From Zhengella sp020637775 (GTDB taxonomy: Bacteria > Pseudomonadota > Alphaproteobacteria > Rhizobiales > Rhizobiaceae): DNA of 64,000 nucleotides. Made by a program: the position numbers and the translations under genes. The notes below the pieces were generated by a model. The model was not told the DNA's origin and did not search any database. It worked only from the letters and a program-made list of their open reading frames with translations. Location of the stretch: contig NZ_JAWKWO010000004.1 in the NCBI RefSeq assembly GCF_041397485.1, positions 372,001-436,000 of the forward strand, in the 5' to 3' direction. Of this stretch, positions 46,996 through 55,366 are shown one piece after another (position 1 is the stretch's first letter; the number at the start of each line of letters is the position of its first letter).

Positions 46996-48018
46996 TTACG
47001 CGCCCGAAAGCGGCGCACCGGTGGACTGGCGGACCCTCAGTTCCGGGCAGATGAGTTCCTGCCCGCCATGAACCTCGTGTCCGGCAAGGCGGTCCAGCAG
47101 CGCCTTGGCCGCCCGGCGCCCCACCTCGCGCTGCCCGTTCCACACCGTCGTCAGGGCGGGCGTGGCAATGGCCGCTTCCTGCAGGTCGTCATAGCCGGTC
47201 ACGGATATGTCGCTGCCCGCCGAAAGCCCCGCCCGTGCCAGCCCGTTCATCAGGCCGATGGCCACCAGATCGTTCCAGCACACGGCCGCCGTCGGGCACG
47301 GATCGAGCGCCAGCAGTTTCTCCGCCGCATCGAAACCGGCAAGCTTGGTGCGCGGCCCGGCAATGCGCCATTCCGGCTTCACCTCCAGCCCGGCCTCCTG
47401 CATGGCCTCCAGATAGCCCTGGAAGCGGTCGCGCCCGGTCGAGGTCTGGTCCGTGCCTCCCACCATGGCGATGCGCCGGTGGCCGAGTTCGATGAGGTGC
47501 CGCGTCGAAAGCCCCGTTCCATAGGCATCGTCGCCGCGAAAGACAGGCACGTCGGCGCCGGGCACGTTGCGCGCGATCAGCACCGCCGGCAACCCGTTCT
47601 TCTCCGCCAGTTCGATATCGGCCAGCGGCGTGCCGATCGCCGGCGACATGATGATGCCGTCGGCGCCCAGTTGCAGCAGCGTGTCGATGAAGGCGCGCTG
47701 CTTTTCCACCTGGTCGTAGTGGTTGGACAGCAGGAATGTCTGGCCGGAGCGATCCAGTTCGTCCTCGATGGAGCGCAGGATCTCCGCGAAGAACGGGTTC
47801 ATGATGTCATGCACCACGACGCCGACAATGCCGGAGCGCGACGTGCGCAGGCTTGCCGCGCGGCGATTGTAGATATATCCGATTTCGCGCGCATGCGCCT
47901 TGATCCGCTCGCGCGTCTGGTCCGCGACCAGCGGGCTGTCACGCAATGCAAGCGAGACCGTGGCCGTGGAAACGCCCAGCGCCTCGGCAATCGTGGATAG
48001 TTTGATTTTCTGCGCCAG
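46996..48018 (-). CDS. LacI-family transcriptional regulator, probable CTG start
   Basis: A LacI/GalR regulator of about 340 residues. The N-terminal helix-turn-helix KLSTIAEALGVSTATVSLALRDSP and hinge SLRTSRSGIVGVVVHDIMNPFF lead into a periplasmic-binding-protein-like ligand domain to the C terminus. No ATG, GTG or TTG occurs in frame between the upstream stop and the helix-turn-helix. The only start that keeps it is CTG at 48018, with GGGGGAGG eight bases before. A TTG at 47946 would delete the recognition helix. AAACGTTT lies 34 bp upstream, a LacI-type operator suggesting autoregulation. The effector is probably a sugar-like compound. Confidence 0.85.
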   Translation of the reverse strand: MAQKIKLSTIAEALGVSTATVSLALRDSPLVADQTRERIKAHAREIGYIYNRRAASLRTSRSGIVGVVVHDIMNPFFAEILRSIEDELDRSGQTFLLSNHYDQVEKQRAFIDTLLQLGADGIIMSPAIGTPLADIELAEKNGLPAVLIARNVPGADVPVFRGDDAYGTGLSTRHLIELGHRRIAMVGGTDQTSTGRDRFQGYLEAMQEAGLEVKPEWRIAGPRTKLAGFDAAEKLLALDPCPTAAVCWNDLVAIGLMNGLARAGLSAGSDISVTGYDDLQEAAIATPALTTVWNGQREVGRRAAKALLDRLAGHEVHGGQELICPELRVRQSTGAPLSGA

Positions 48019-48051
48019 GGCCGCGGCCTCCCCCGCCTCGAACCGTCAATT

Positions 48052-48059
48052 AAACGTTT
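48052..48059. promoter_or_regulatory. LacI-type operator core AAACGTTT
   Basis: A perfect 8-bp palindrome with the central CG typical of LacI/GalR sites, within an AT-rich stretch between the EamA stop (48090) and the regulator start (48018). It probably mediates autoregulation. Confidence 0.55.
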
Positions 48060-48089
48060 TAAAATTCCTAGCCGGGGCGGCCGGGCCTT

Positions 48090-49028
48090 TCAACGCTTTT
48101 TTGCCGGCAGGACCGAGCGGACGGGCGGCGTGGCCAGCGGCGCACGCCGGAGCATGCGCTCGCGATGGACGATATACAGGCCGGAAGCGATGATGATCAG
48201 CGATCCCCCCAGCGTCCAGCGATCCGGCAGGTCGGCGAAGAACAGCCAGCCGAAAAGCACCATCCAGACCATTTGCAGATAGGGATAGGGCGCCAGCGCG
48301 AAGACCGTGGCCCGCTTGTAGGCATTGATCAGCAGCCAATGGCCGATGCCGCCGAAAAAGCCGAGGCCGAGCAGCACCGCCCAGTGGAGCGGCGTCGGCG
48401 GAAGCGATCCGTAAAGCGGCACGGTGGGCGCCATCAGCACCGCCGGCGCGAGCGCGGAGTAGAAGATCAGGCTTTCCGGTGTCTCGCTGCCGCTCATCTT
48501 GCGCGTCGAGATCACGTAGAAGCAGTAGCTGAGCATGGCCAGCGTGACATACAGGTGGCCGATGCCGAGCACACCCATGCCCGGCCGCGTGATCACGAGA
48601 ACGCCGACGAAGCCCACCGCCACCGCCATCCAGCGCCGCCAGCCGGCCCACTCGCCCAGAAGCGGGCCCGACAGCGCCGTGATGACCATCGGCGCAAAGA
48701 AGAAGATCGAGATCGTTTCGGCCAGTTGCAGGGTCTGCAAGGCAAGGAAATTGCAGAAGGTCGAGCCGAACAGGAACATCCCGCGAATGATCTGGCCGGG
48801 TATGCTCGCCACCTGGAAGATGGCCGGGCGGGACCAGCCGCGCAGCAGGATGAACGCCAGCACCGCGTGTTCCGCGAAGCGCGCCCAGGAGACGAAGCGG
48901 GCATCCATGCCGGAGGTGACGAGGAATTTCGCGCTCGAATCGAGGCAGGCGAACAGGAAACAGGCAGCAACGATCAGCAGGATCGCGGAGGTCGGCGTGG
49001 CGGTTTCGCCTGCGGCGGGCTGGGTCAA
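48090..49028 (-). CDS. EamA/DMT-family permease
   Basis: An inner-membrane transporter of 312 residues with ten predicted helices in two EamA halves (SAILLIVAACFLFACLDSSAKFLV first; the second half begins near residue 150). The family covers exporters and importers of amino acids, nucleosides and cofactors. The Asp in FACLDSSAK within helix 1 is frequent in the group. A basic tail follows (RSVLPAKKR). It precedes lacI on the same strand by 71 bp, so the LacI regulator could sense its cargo. The cargo is unknown. Confidence 0.88.
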   Translation of the reverse strand: MTQPAAGETATPTSAILLIVAACFLFACLDSSAKFLVTSGMDARFVSWARFAEHAVLAFILLRGWSRPAIFQVASIPGQIIRGMFLFGSTFCNFLALQTLQLAETISIFFFAPMVITALSGPLLGEWAGWRRWMAVAVGFVGVLVITRPGMGVLGIGHLYVTLAMLSYCFYVISTRKMSGSETPESLIFYSALAPAVLMAPTVPLYGSLPPTPLHWAVLLGLGFFGGIGHWLLINAYKRATVFALAPYPYLQMVWMVLFGWLFFADLPDRWTLGGSLIIIASGLYIVHRERMLRRAPLATPPVRSVLPAKKR

Positions 49029-49142
49029 GCGGTCATCCTCTGGAATGCCTCTCGCTCTTCAACCGCCGCGCCGTTCCGCACAAGTCAAATTTTCTTGTCT
49101 GACGCCCCAAAGGCGCCTTTGCATGGACCGGCAGCGCACCGG

Positions 49143-49619
49143 TCAGGCCGCCTCGTCCTCGTCGTCGCCGGCCTCTGCCGCCTGCCCACCCGGATGCACG
49201 AGATTGGCCTCCATCCGCGCCAGAAGCTTGAGCAGCGCCTTGCGCTCCTTCTTGTCCAGCCCCTTGAGCAAGGTCTTTTCGGTGCGCTTGACGGATTTCT
49301 CGATCGCCTTGATCGCCTCGCTGCCCGTGTCGGTGAGCCGGATATGGGCGATGCGGGCGTCCGTTTCAGAGCCGGTCTTGCACAGGAAGCCCTGCGCCTG
49401 CAACCGGTTGATCGTCTTCGTGATGGTCGGCGGCTTGACGCCGAGCCGTGCGGCAAGCTGCGTCGGCGTCAAGCCCTCCTCGGCGCTCAGCGCCAGCATG
49501 ATCTGGTCTTGCCCGGCATAGAAGCCGTGCTCGAGGAGACGCGCCGCGAGATCCGTGCGCGCCAGCCGCGCCACCGATTGCAGCCGCGCCGAAACGGCGC
49601 CCTTGCCGGTCTTGGCCAT
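49143..49619 (-). CDS. MarR-family transcriptional regulator
   Basis: A 158-residue winged-helix regulator. Recognition helix PPTITKTINRLQAQGF near residue 65 and wing SETDARIAHIRLTDTG near 85 are standard MarR. The end is acidic (GDDEDEAA). The ATG at 49619 follows GGGAGCTATCC; upstream in-frame codons lack a site. A CGTTTCG/CGAAACG inverted repeat lies between it and the divergent creatininase gene, a possible operator controlling both. Confidence 0.9.
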   Translation of the reverse strand: MAKTGKGAVSARLQSVARLARTDLAARLLEHGFYAGQDQIMLALSAEEGLTPTQLAARLGVKPPTITKTINRLQAQGFLCKTGSETDARIAHIRLTDTGSEAIKAIEKSVKRTEKTLLKGLDKKERKALLKLLARMEANLVHPGGQAAEAGDDEDEAA

Positions 49620-49653
49620 GGATAGCTCCCGTCGCTCGTTCCTGCCCACTTTA

Positions 49654-49683
49654 CGTTTCGGAAAGCGATTCGCCAACGAAACG
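49654..49683. promoter_or_regulatory. Inverted repeat CGTTTCG-N16-CGAAACG
   Basis: Perfect 7-bp arms (49654-49660 and 49677-49683), 23 bp centre to centre, or about two helical turns. It lies in the 128-bp gap between the MarR and creatininase starts, where a regulator of both would bind. Confidence 0.5.
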
Positions 49684-49747
49684 GTTGCATGCCCTGCCGG
49701 ACAACCGCTAGCTTGACCCGCCCGCAGCCCATATCCGAAGAACATTG

Positions 49748-50545
49748 ATGCTTCTGCCCCGCCGCCATTACAGCCAAATGACAGCCGGCGAATTGTCTGC
49801 CGCTCGCTCGGAAAAATGGATTGCGGTCCTGCCGCTTGGCGCGACCGAGCAGCACGGGCCGCACCTGCCCTTCGAGACCGACACGATCATCGCTCAAGGC
49901 GTGGCCGAACGGGTCGCCGCGCAGGCGCCCGCCTCCCTTCCATTCACCGTCCTGCCGGCAGAACCGGTCGGCTATTCCGTCGAACACATGGATGTGGAAG
50001 GCAGCCGCACGCTCGCCTTCGACGAGGCGGTAAACCGCTGGACCGGCATCGGCGAAACGCTGTTTGCCCAGGGCTTCCGCAAGTTTCTCATGCTCAATGC
50101 CCATGGCGGCAACTCACCCCTGATGACCGTCGTGGCGACCGAATTGCGCGTGCGCCTGTCCATGCTGGCCGTCGCGACGAGCTGGACGCGCTTCATCGCG
50201 CCGGGCCATGGCATCAGCGCCGATGAAAAGGCCTTCGGCATTCACGGCGGCCAGATCGAGACGGCGGTCATGCTGGCCCTGCGGCCCGACCTGGTGAACA
50301 TGGCCAGGGCGGCCGATTTTCCGTCGCAACAGGCCGAACATGCCCGCAGCTTCACCCATCTGCGTGCCTACGGCCCCCATGCCTATGGCTGGAAGATGAG
50401 CGACCTGAATTCGCTGGGCGTGGCCGGCAATGCCGCTGCAGCCACCCCGGAACAGGGGGAATCCCTGCTCGATACGGCCGCCGATGGCATCGCTGCCCTG
50501 TTGGGAGACATCCACGCCTTCAACCCGCCCTGGCTGGCGGCGTGA
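49748..50545 (+). CDS. Creatininase-family amidohydrolase
   Basis: A 265-residue metal-dependent amidohydrolase. The signature LPLGATEQHGPHLPFETDT near residue 30 supplies Glu and His ligands, and MLNAHGGNSPL near 117 and HGGQIETAVML near 165 complete the metal site. The family includes creatinine amidohydrolase, FAPy deformylases and MftE; the reaction here is not determined. ATG 49748 is preferred over the TTG before it. It stands beside a zinc-type CobW GTPase, consistent with a metal need, and near sarcosine oxidase, which acts downstream of creatinine breakdown in other bacteria (30 kb away here). Confidence 0.88.
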   Translation: MLLPRRHYSQMTAGELSAARSEKWIAVLPLGATEQHGPHLPFETDTIIAQGVAERVAAQAPASLPFTVLPAEPVGYSVEHMDVEGSRTLAFDEAVNRWTGIGETLFAQGFRKFLMLNAHGGNSPLMTVVATELRVRLSMLAVATSWTRFIAPGHGISADEKAFGIHGGQIETAVMLALRPDLVNMARAADFPSQQAEHARSFTHLRAYGPHAYGWKMSDLNSLGVAGNAAAATPEQGESLLDTAADGIAALLGDIHAFNPPWLAA

Positions 50546-50637
50546 CACCGTCTGGCGTTGCGCGCCGCCCTCGCCTATATGACGGCGACGAAGACATCCC
50601 GCCCGAATGGGCGCCGATCCGACCTGAGGCAGAATCC

Positions 50638-51705
50638 ATGAGCGAAGCCGCCAATCCCGTTCCCGTTACCGTGCTCACCGGCTATCTCGGTTCCGGCAAG
50701 ACGACGCTGTTGAACCGCATCCTCTCCGAGGATCACGGCAAGCGCTATGCCGTCATCGTCAATGAGTTCGGCGAGATCGGTATCGACAACGACCTGATCG
50801 TGGAATCCGACGAGGAAATCTACGAAATGAACAACGGCTGCGTCTGCTGCACCGTGCGCGGCGATCTCGTGCGCGTCGTCCAGGGCCTGATGCGCCGGCC
50901 GGGCCGTTTCGACGCAATCCTGGTGGAGACCACCGGCCTTGCCGATCCGGCCCCCGTGGCACAGACCTTCTTCATGGATGACGATGTGCGGGCGAAAACC
51001 CGTCTCGATGCCGTTGTCGCCCTCGTCGACGCCAAGCATCTGCCGCTGCGCCTGAAGGACAGCCGCGAGGCCGAGGACCAGATCGCCTTTGCCGATGTGG
51101 TGCTGCTGAACAAGACCGACCTTGTCTCGCCGGAGGAACTGGCCGAGGTGGAACGCCTTGTCCGGGCCATCAACCCGTCGGCGCGCATTCACCGCACCCA
51201 GCGTTCGGCCATCGCGCTGGACAGCGTGCTCGACCGCGGCGCGTTCGACCTGCAACGCGCACTCGACAATGACCCGCATTTCCTCGATCACGATCACCCG
51301 GATCATGAGTGCGGCCCGCATTGCGACCACAACCACGGCCACCATCATCATCACGACCACGATCACGGCCATGATCATCATCACCATGGCGACGTCGCGG
51401 CCATCCACGATCTGACCGTGAAGTCGGTCTCGCTGCGTGCCGGCGAAATGAACCCGCAGCGCTTCTTCCCCTGGATCGAGAAGATCACCCAGACGCAGGG
51501 GCCCGATATCCTGCGCCTGAAAGGCATCGTCGCCTTCGCCGGTGACGAGGACCGCTATGTCGTGCAGGGCGTGCACATGATCGTCGAGGGCGATCACCAG
51601 CGCGCGTGGAAAGAGGGTGAGAAGCGCGAAAGCCGCATGGTCTTCATCGGTCGCAATCTCGACGCCGAACTGCTCGAACGCACGTTCAAGGCCTGCGAGG
51701 CCTGA
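50638..51705 (+). CDS. CobW/COG0523 GTPase with His-rich metal-binding segment
   Basis: A 355-residue G3E GTPase acting as a metallochaperone. Walker A GYLGSGKTT is near residue 15, the metal motif NGCVCC near 65 and NKTD near 158. Residues about 215-250 are a His/Asp run with over 20 His, the usual zinc-loading loop. The CobW C domain follows (PQRFFPWIEKIT). The ATG at 50638 has GAGG eight bases upstream; a GTG at 50542 overlapping the creatininase stop would add 32 residues. Its neighbours suggest delivery of zinc to the creatininase, which is inference. Confidence 0.92.
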   Translation: MSEAANPVPVTVLTGYLGSGKTTLLNRILSEDHGKRYAVIVNEFGEIGIDNDLIVESDEEIYEMNNGCVCCTVRGDLVRVVQGLMRRPGRFDAILVETTGLADPAPVAQTFFMDDDVRAKTRLDAVVALVDAKHLPLRLKDSREAEDQIAFADVVLLNKTDLVSPEELAEVERLVRAINPSARIHRTQRSAIALDSVLDRGAFDLQRALDNDPHFLDHDHPDHECGPHCDHNHGHHHHHDHDHGHDHHHHGDVAAIHDLTVKSVSLRAGEMNPQRFFPWIEKITQTQGPDILRLKGIVAFAGDEDRYVVQGVHMIVEGDHQRAWKEGEKRESRMVFIGRNLDAELLERTFKACEA

Positions 51706-51712
51706 GACCGTC

Positions 51713-52687
51713 ATGCCGACCGTAGCTCCGCTCGACCTCGACGGCCATTGCATCGCCGCGGCCTTTCTCGGCGGCATCCCGTTTTTTGCCATGGCGGATG
51801 GCCTGATGCACCGGCTGGACAACGGCCACAAGACAACGCATGTCCATGACGGCCTGCTGTGCGCCACCCTCGATGCCGGTCGCAACCGCATCCTGTCCGG
51901 CGGCGAGGACGGCAAGGTCTGCGCAGTCACCCCCGATGGCGCGGCCAACACACTGGCCGAGGCGCCGCGCAAGTGGATCAACGCCGTTGCCGCCGGCCCG
52001 AACGGCGCGGTGGCATTTGCCGAAGGGCGCAACGCCCATGTCGTCCTGCCCGATGGCACTCAGAAGGCGCTGGCGCATGAGCGCTCGGTGGAAGGGCTGG
52101 CCTTTGCGCCGAAGGGCCTGCGGCTGGCCGCTGCACGCTACAACGGCGCCACGCTGCATTTTCCGGCCACTGAGAGCAAGCCGGTGGAACTGGAATGGGC
52201 CGGCGCGCATATCGATGCGGCCTTCTCGCCCGGCGGCGAATTCCTCGTCACCACCATGCAGGAAAACGCCCTGCATGGCTGGAAACTGTCCGACGGCAAG
52301 CACATGCGCATGACAGGCTATCCCGCCAAGGTGAAAAGCTGGTCCTGGAGCGTGAAGGGCAAGTGGCTGGCAACCTCCGGCGCACCGGCGGCGATCGTCT
52401 GGCCCTTCCAGGGCAAGGACGGGCCGATGGGCAAGGCGCCGCTGGAACTGGGCACCCGCGGCAATTCCATGGTCACTGCCGTCGCCTGCCATCCGGACCA
52501 GGATCTGGTCGCCATCGGCTATGCCGACGGCATGATCCTGGCGGTTCGCTTCGCCGATGGCCGCGAGGCGGTGCTGCGGCGCGGCGGCAAGGGCTCGATC
52601 ACCACGATGGGCTGGGACAGCGATGGCATCCGCGTCGCCTTCGGTTCTGAAACGGGCGATTGCGGCGTGGTGGATATCCGCGCCTGA
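51713..52687 (+). CDS. WD40-repeat protein
   Basis: A 324-residue cytoplasmic beta-propeller. Repeats such as SGGEDGKVCAV, VEGLAFAPKGLRLAAARYNGA, IDAAFSPGGEFLVTTMQENALHGW and SWSVKGKWLATSGAPAAIVWPF give about seven blades with weak WD endings. No enzyme domain is attached. It starts 7 bp after cobW. A CobW-WD40 pair is common in alphaproteobacteria, so the propeller may assist the metallochaperone. The start MPTVAPLD at 51713 is the only reasonable one. Confidence 0.85.
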   Translation: MPTVAPLDLDGHCIAAAFLGGIPFFAMADGLMHRLDNGHKTTHVHDGLLCATLDAGRNRILSGGEDGKVCAVTPDGAANTLAEAPRKWINAVAAGPNGAVAFAEGRNAHVVLPDGTQKALAHERSVEGLAFAPKGLRLAAARYNGATLHFPATESKPVELEWAGAHIDAAFSPGGEFLVTTMQENALHGWKLSDGKHMRMTGYPAKVKSWSWSVKGKWLATSGAPAAIVWPFQGKDGPMGKAPLELGTRGNSMVTAVACHPDQDLVAIGYADGMILAVRFADGREAVLRRGGKGSITTMGWDSDGIRVAFGSETGDCGVVDIRA

Positions 52688-52702
52688 CACGCCGCTTCAG
52701 GC
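52682..52702. terminator. Small hairpin joining two convergent stop codons
   Basis: GCCTGA (52682-52687) pairs with TCAGGC (52697-52702). The stem contains the stop codons of the WD40 gene and of hyi. No T run follows, so termination is probably weak. Confidence 0.4.
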
Positions 52703-53485
52703 AGGGTCCGCAAAGCGCGCAAGCCAGCCGAGCCCGTCTTCCGTTCGGCCCGAGGGGCGGTATTCGCAACCGATCCAGCCCTCATAGCCGGCCGTGTCGA
52801 GCGCGGCGAAAACGAAACCGTGGTCGATCTCGCCCCTGTCCGGCTCGTGCCTGCCCGGATTGCTTGCCACCTGGATGTGCCGGATGAGCGCCTGATGCCG
52901 CAGGAAAGTGCCTGTCAACTCGCCGCCATGCCGGCTCTGGTGGTAGAGGTCATATTGCAGGAACAGGTTGTCCGATCCCACCTCGGCGATCACCGAAACC
53001 GCCTGTTCGACGCCCGACAGGACGTATCCGGGCATGTCGAACGGGTTGATCGGCTCGATCAGAACCGCGACGCCATGGCGGCGCGCTTTTTCCGCGGCAT
53101 GGCGCAGGTTGGCGACATAGGCCGCGCGCCATTCCAGCGGATCGGCATCCTCGGGCATGGTCCCCGCCATGACGTGAACCTGCCGCACATCGAGCGCGCC
53201 CGCGTAATCGAGCGCCATGTCGATGGCCGCGCGAAAATCGGCCTCCCGCCCCGGCACGGCCGCAAGTCCCCGCGCCCCGGCGGCAAAGTCTCCGCCCGGC
53301 GGCGCGTTGAACAGCACCTGTTGCAACCCGGCATCCTTGAGCGCCCGCTTCAGGTCGCCGGACGGAAAATCGTAGGGAAACAGATACTCCACCGCGCGGA
53401 ACCCGGCCGCCCGCGCCGCATCGAACCGCTCCATGAACGGCATCTCGGCAAACATCATCGAGAGGTTGGCGGCAAAACGCGGCAT
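52697..53485 (-). CDS. hyi: Hydroxypyruvate isomerase
   Basis: A 262-residue TIM-barrel isomerase of the Hyi/OtnI group, converting hydroxypyruvate to tartronate semialdehyde. It has the family N terminus RFAANLSMMFAEMPFMERFDAA, the catalytic Glu in LIEPINPFDMPGY near residue 142 and the His/Glu segment GRHEPDRGEIDHGF near 212, with a second Glu in IGCEYRPSG. In bacteria degrading purines it belongs to glyoxylate assimilation with glyoxylate carboligase and tartronate semialdehyde reductase, which are not in this window. The purine block starts 0.5 kb away. Confidence 0.9.
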   Translation of the reverse strand: MPRFAANLSMMFAEMPFMERFDAARAAGFRAVEYLFPYDFPSGDLKRALKDAGLQQVLFNAPPGGDFAAGARGLAAVPGREADFRAAIDMALDYAGALDVRQVHVMAGTMPEDADPLEWRAAYVANLRHAAEKARRHGVAVLIEPINPFDMPGYVLSGVEQAVSVIAEVGSDNLFLQYDLYHQSRHGGELTGTFLRHQALIRHIQVASNPGRHEPDRGEIDHGFVFAALDTAGYEGWIGCEYRPSGRTEDGLGWLARFADPA

Positions 53486-53497
53486 TGTCCGGGGGGC

Positions 53498-53950
53498 CTA
53501 GCGGATCCGGTAGGCCTGATGGCAGGCGTTGCAGGAGGACGTGACGGCCTGCAAGGCCCGGTAGATCTCATGTTGCGCGTCCTTGCCGGGCGCCAGTTCC
53601 GCATCCTGCGCCGCGATCACGAAACGGCTCGCCGCGCGGTGCATCTCGGTGCCCGCCGCGCGCATGCCCTCCGGCATGAATTGCGCGATATGCGAAGCGC
53701 CATGCGCGTCCAGCGATGACATGCCAAGCCGGTTTTCCGCCACCGTCCCGGCGGCGTCCACGTCGCCATCGGCAAGATGACCGAGGATTTCGTCGAGCGC
53801 GCGCAGGTGGTCGCGCATGTTGGCCAGCATGTGCTCCTGCATCATCTCCGGCATCTCGACGAGTTGCCGCTCATCCGCGTGAACAGCCGCGCTCGCCACC
53901 AGCGCAACACTTGCCACGGCCGGCAGCACGATCTTCCGTGAACGATGCAT
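53498..53950 (-). CDS. Cytochrome c'-like periplasmic protein
   Basis: A 150-residue protein with a signal peptide (RKIVLPAVASVALVASAAVHA, cleavage near residue 25), a helical body and one haem site SCNACHQAYR six residues from the C terminus. Position and fold pattern are those of four-helix cytochrome c' and c-556. The Met-rich helix 1 (MPEMMQEHMLANM) may give a sixth ligand. GAAGGGGAAATC precedes the ATG at 53950. It lies 12 bp after hyi and next to guanine deaminase. It could accept electrons from the urate hydroxylase encoded nearby, but this is only positional. Confidence 0.8.
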   Translation of the reverse strand: MHRSRKIVLPAVASVALVASAAVHADERQLVEMPEMMQEHMLANMRDHLRALDEILGHLADGDVDAAGTVAENRLGMSSLDAHGASHIAQFMPEGMRAAGTEMHRAASRFVIAAQDAELAPGKDAQHEIYRALQAVTSSCNACHQAYRIR

Positions 53951-54036
53951 GATTTCCCCTTCAGCAAGATCCGGCGCGCACCGGAAATGCGAAATCCTAT
54001 CCCGCTCACCGGCATGGCTCAACGCAAAACCTGTGG

Positions 54037-55350
54037 TCAGACTGATAACGCGGCCTTTGCCCGCCTTCCCGCCACCCAGGTCCCGGCAATGGCGCGGTCG
54101 TCGCCCATGGTTTGCAGCAGGAAAAGCTCTTCGGCCAGCGTCGTCACCGTTTCCATGCGCAGCGCCATGGCCGGCGTCGCCCGCGCGTCGAGCACCACCA
54201 GATCGGCATCCGACCCTTCCTCCAGCGTGCCGATGCGCCCTTCCATCGAGAGCGCCTCGGCATTGCCGCGCGTGATCTGCCAGAACGAGGCCAGCGGATT
54301 GATCTTCTCGCCATTGAGCGCGATCACCTTGTAGCCCTCGTCCATGGTCCGCAACATCGAATAATTCGTGCCGCCACCCACATCCGTTGCCGCTGCCACG
54401 CGCACCGGCTTTGTCCGCCGCGCATAGCGCTGCCAGTCCATCAGGCCAGAACCGAGAAAGAGGTTGGAGGTGGGGCAGAAAACGGCCACCGATCCGCTGT
54501 CGGCCATGGCGTCGAGTTCGCGTTCGCACAGGTGGATGGAATGGCCGAACAGGCTTTTCGGCCCCGCCATGCCATAGGCCTCGTAGACGCCGAAATAGTC
54601 CGGCGCATCCGGGTAGAGTTGCCGCGTCAGCGCGATCTCGTCATGGTTCTCCGCAAGATGCGTCTGGACATGGCAATCGGGGTATTCGCCAACCAGCGCC
54701 CTGACCATGTCGAGCTGTTCCGGCGTCGAGGTGATGGCAAAACGTGGCGTGATCGCATAGGCAAGCCGCCCGCGCCCATGCCAGCGCGCGATCAGAGCCT
54801 TTGTCTCGTCATAGGCGCTTTGCGGCGTATCGGTCAGCCCGGCCGGTGCGTTGCGGTCCATCATCACCTTGCCCGCGATCATCGCCATGCCGCGCGCTTC
54901 CGCCTCGGCAAACAGGGCTTCGGCCGATTCCGGGCGAACGGTGCAATAGACGGCCGCGGTGGTCGTGCCCTGGCGAATCATTTCGTCGAGGAAGGCCGCA
55001 GCGATCCGCTCGCAATGGGCCGGATCGGAGAATTTCATTTCCTCGGGGAACGTGTAGAGGTTCAGCCATTCCAGCAATTCGGTGCCGAAACTGGCGATCA
55101 CCTGCATCTGCGGGAAATGGGCATGCGCGTCGATGAAGCCCGGCAGCACGAGATGCGGCCGGTGGTCCACCACCTCGACGCCTTCGCCCGCATGGGCGCT
55201 GACCTCGGCGAAGGATCCGCGCCGCTCGATCCGCCCGTCGCGGATCAGCAGGCCGCCGTCGGCCTCGTAGGAAAAGGCGCCGCTGTCATCGAGGCTTTCG
55301 GGACGGCGCAGAAAGGTAAGCAGGCGCCCGCGAATGAGCGTCGTCGTCAT
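54037..55350 (-). CDS. guaD: Guanine deaminase
   Basis: A 437-residue zinc amidohydrolase converting guanine to xanthine. Metal and active-site motifs are in order: GFIDAHAHFPQMQV (HxH) near residue 72, the Arg of TVRPESAEA near 165, THLAENHDE near 233, GHSIHLCERE near 275 and the Asp in AAATDVGGGTNYS near 325. Length matches bacterial GuaD. GAGGTG stands before the ATG. It starts 16 bp after the urate hydroxylase stop, so guanine to xanthine to urate oxidation genes are grouped here. Confidence 0.93.
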   Translation of the reverse strand: MTTTLIRGRLLTFLRRPESLDDSGAFSYEADGGLLIRDGRIERRGSFAEVSAHAGEGVEVVDHRPHLVLPGFIDAHAHFPQMQVIASFGTELLEWLNLYTFPEEMKFSDPAHCERIAAAFLDEMIRQGTTTAAVYCTVRPESAEALFAEAEARGMAMIAGKVMMDRNAPAGLTDTPQSAYDETKALIARWHGRGRLAYAITPRFAITSTPEQLDMVRALVGEYPDCHVQTHLAENHDEIALTRQLYPDAPDYFGVYEAYGMAGPKSLFGHSIHLCERELDAMADSGSVAVFCPTSNLFLGSGLMDWQRYARRTKPVRVAAATDVGGGTNYSMLRTMDEGYKVIALNGEKINPLASFWQITRGNAEALSMEGRIGTLEEGSDADLVVLDARATPAMALRMETVTTLAEELFLLQTMGDDRAIAGTWVAGRRAKAALSV

Positions 55351-55366
55351 GCATCACCTCGCATCG

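Noticed and set aside
51290..51395. CAT/CAC-rich tract in cobW as a possible tandem repeat or hypermutable locus
   Set aside because: It is an ordinary His-rich metal-binding loop of COG0523 GTPases, with irregular units.
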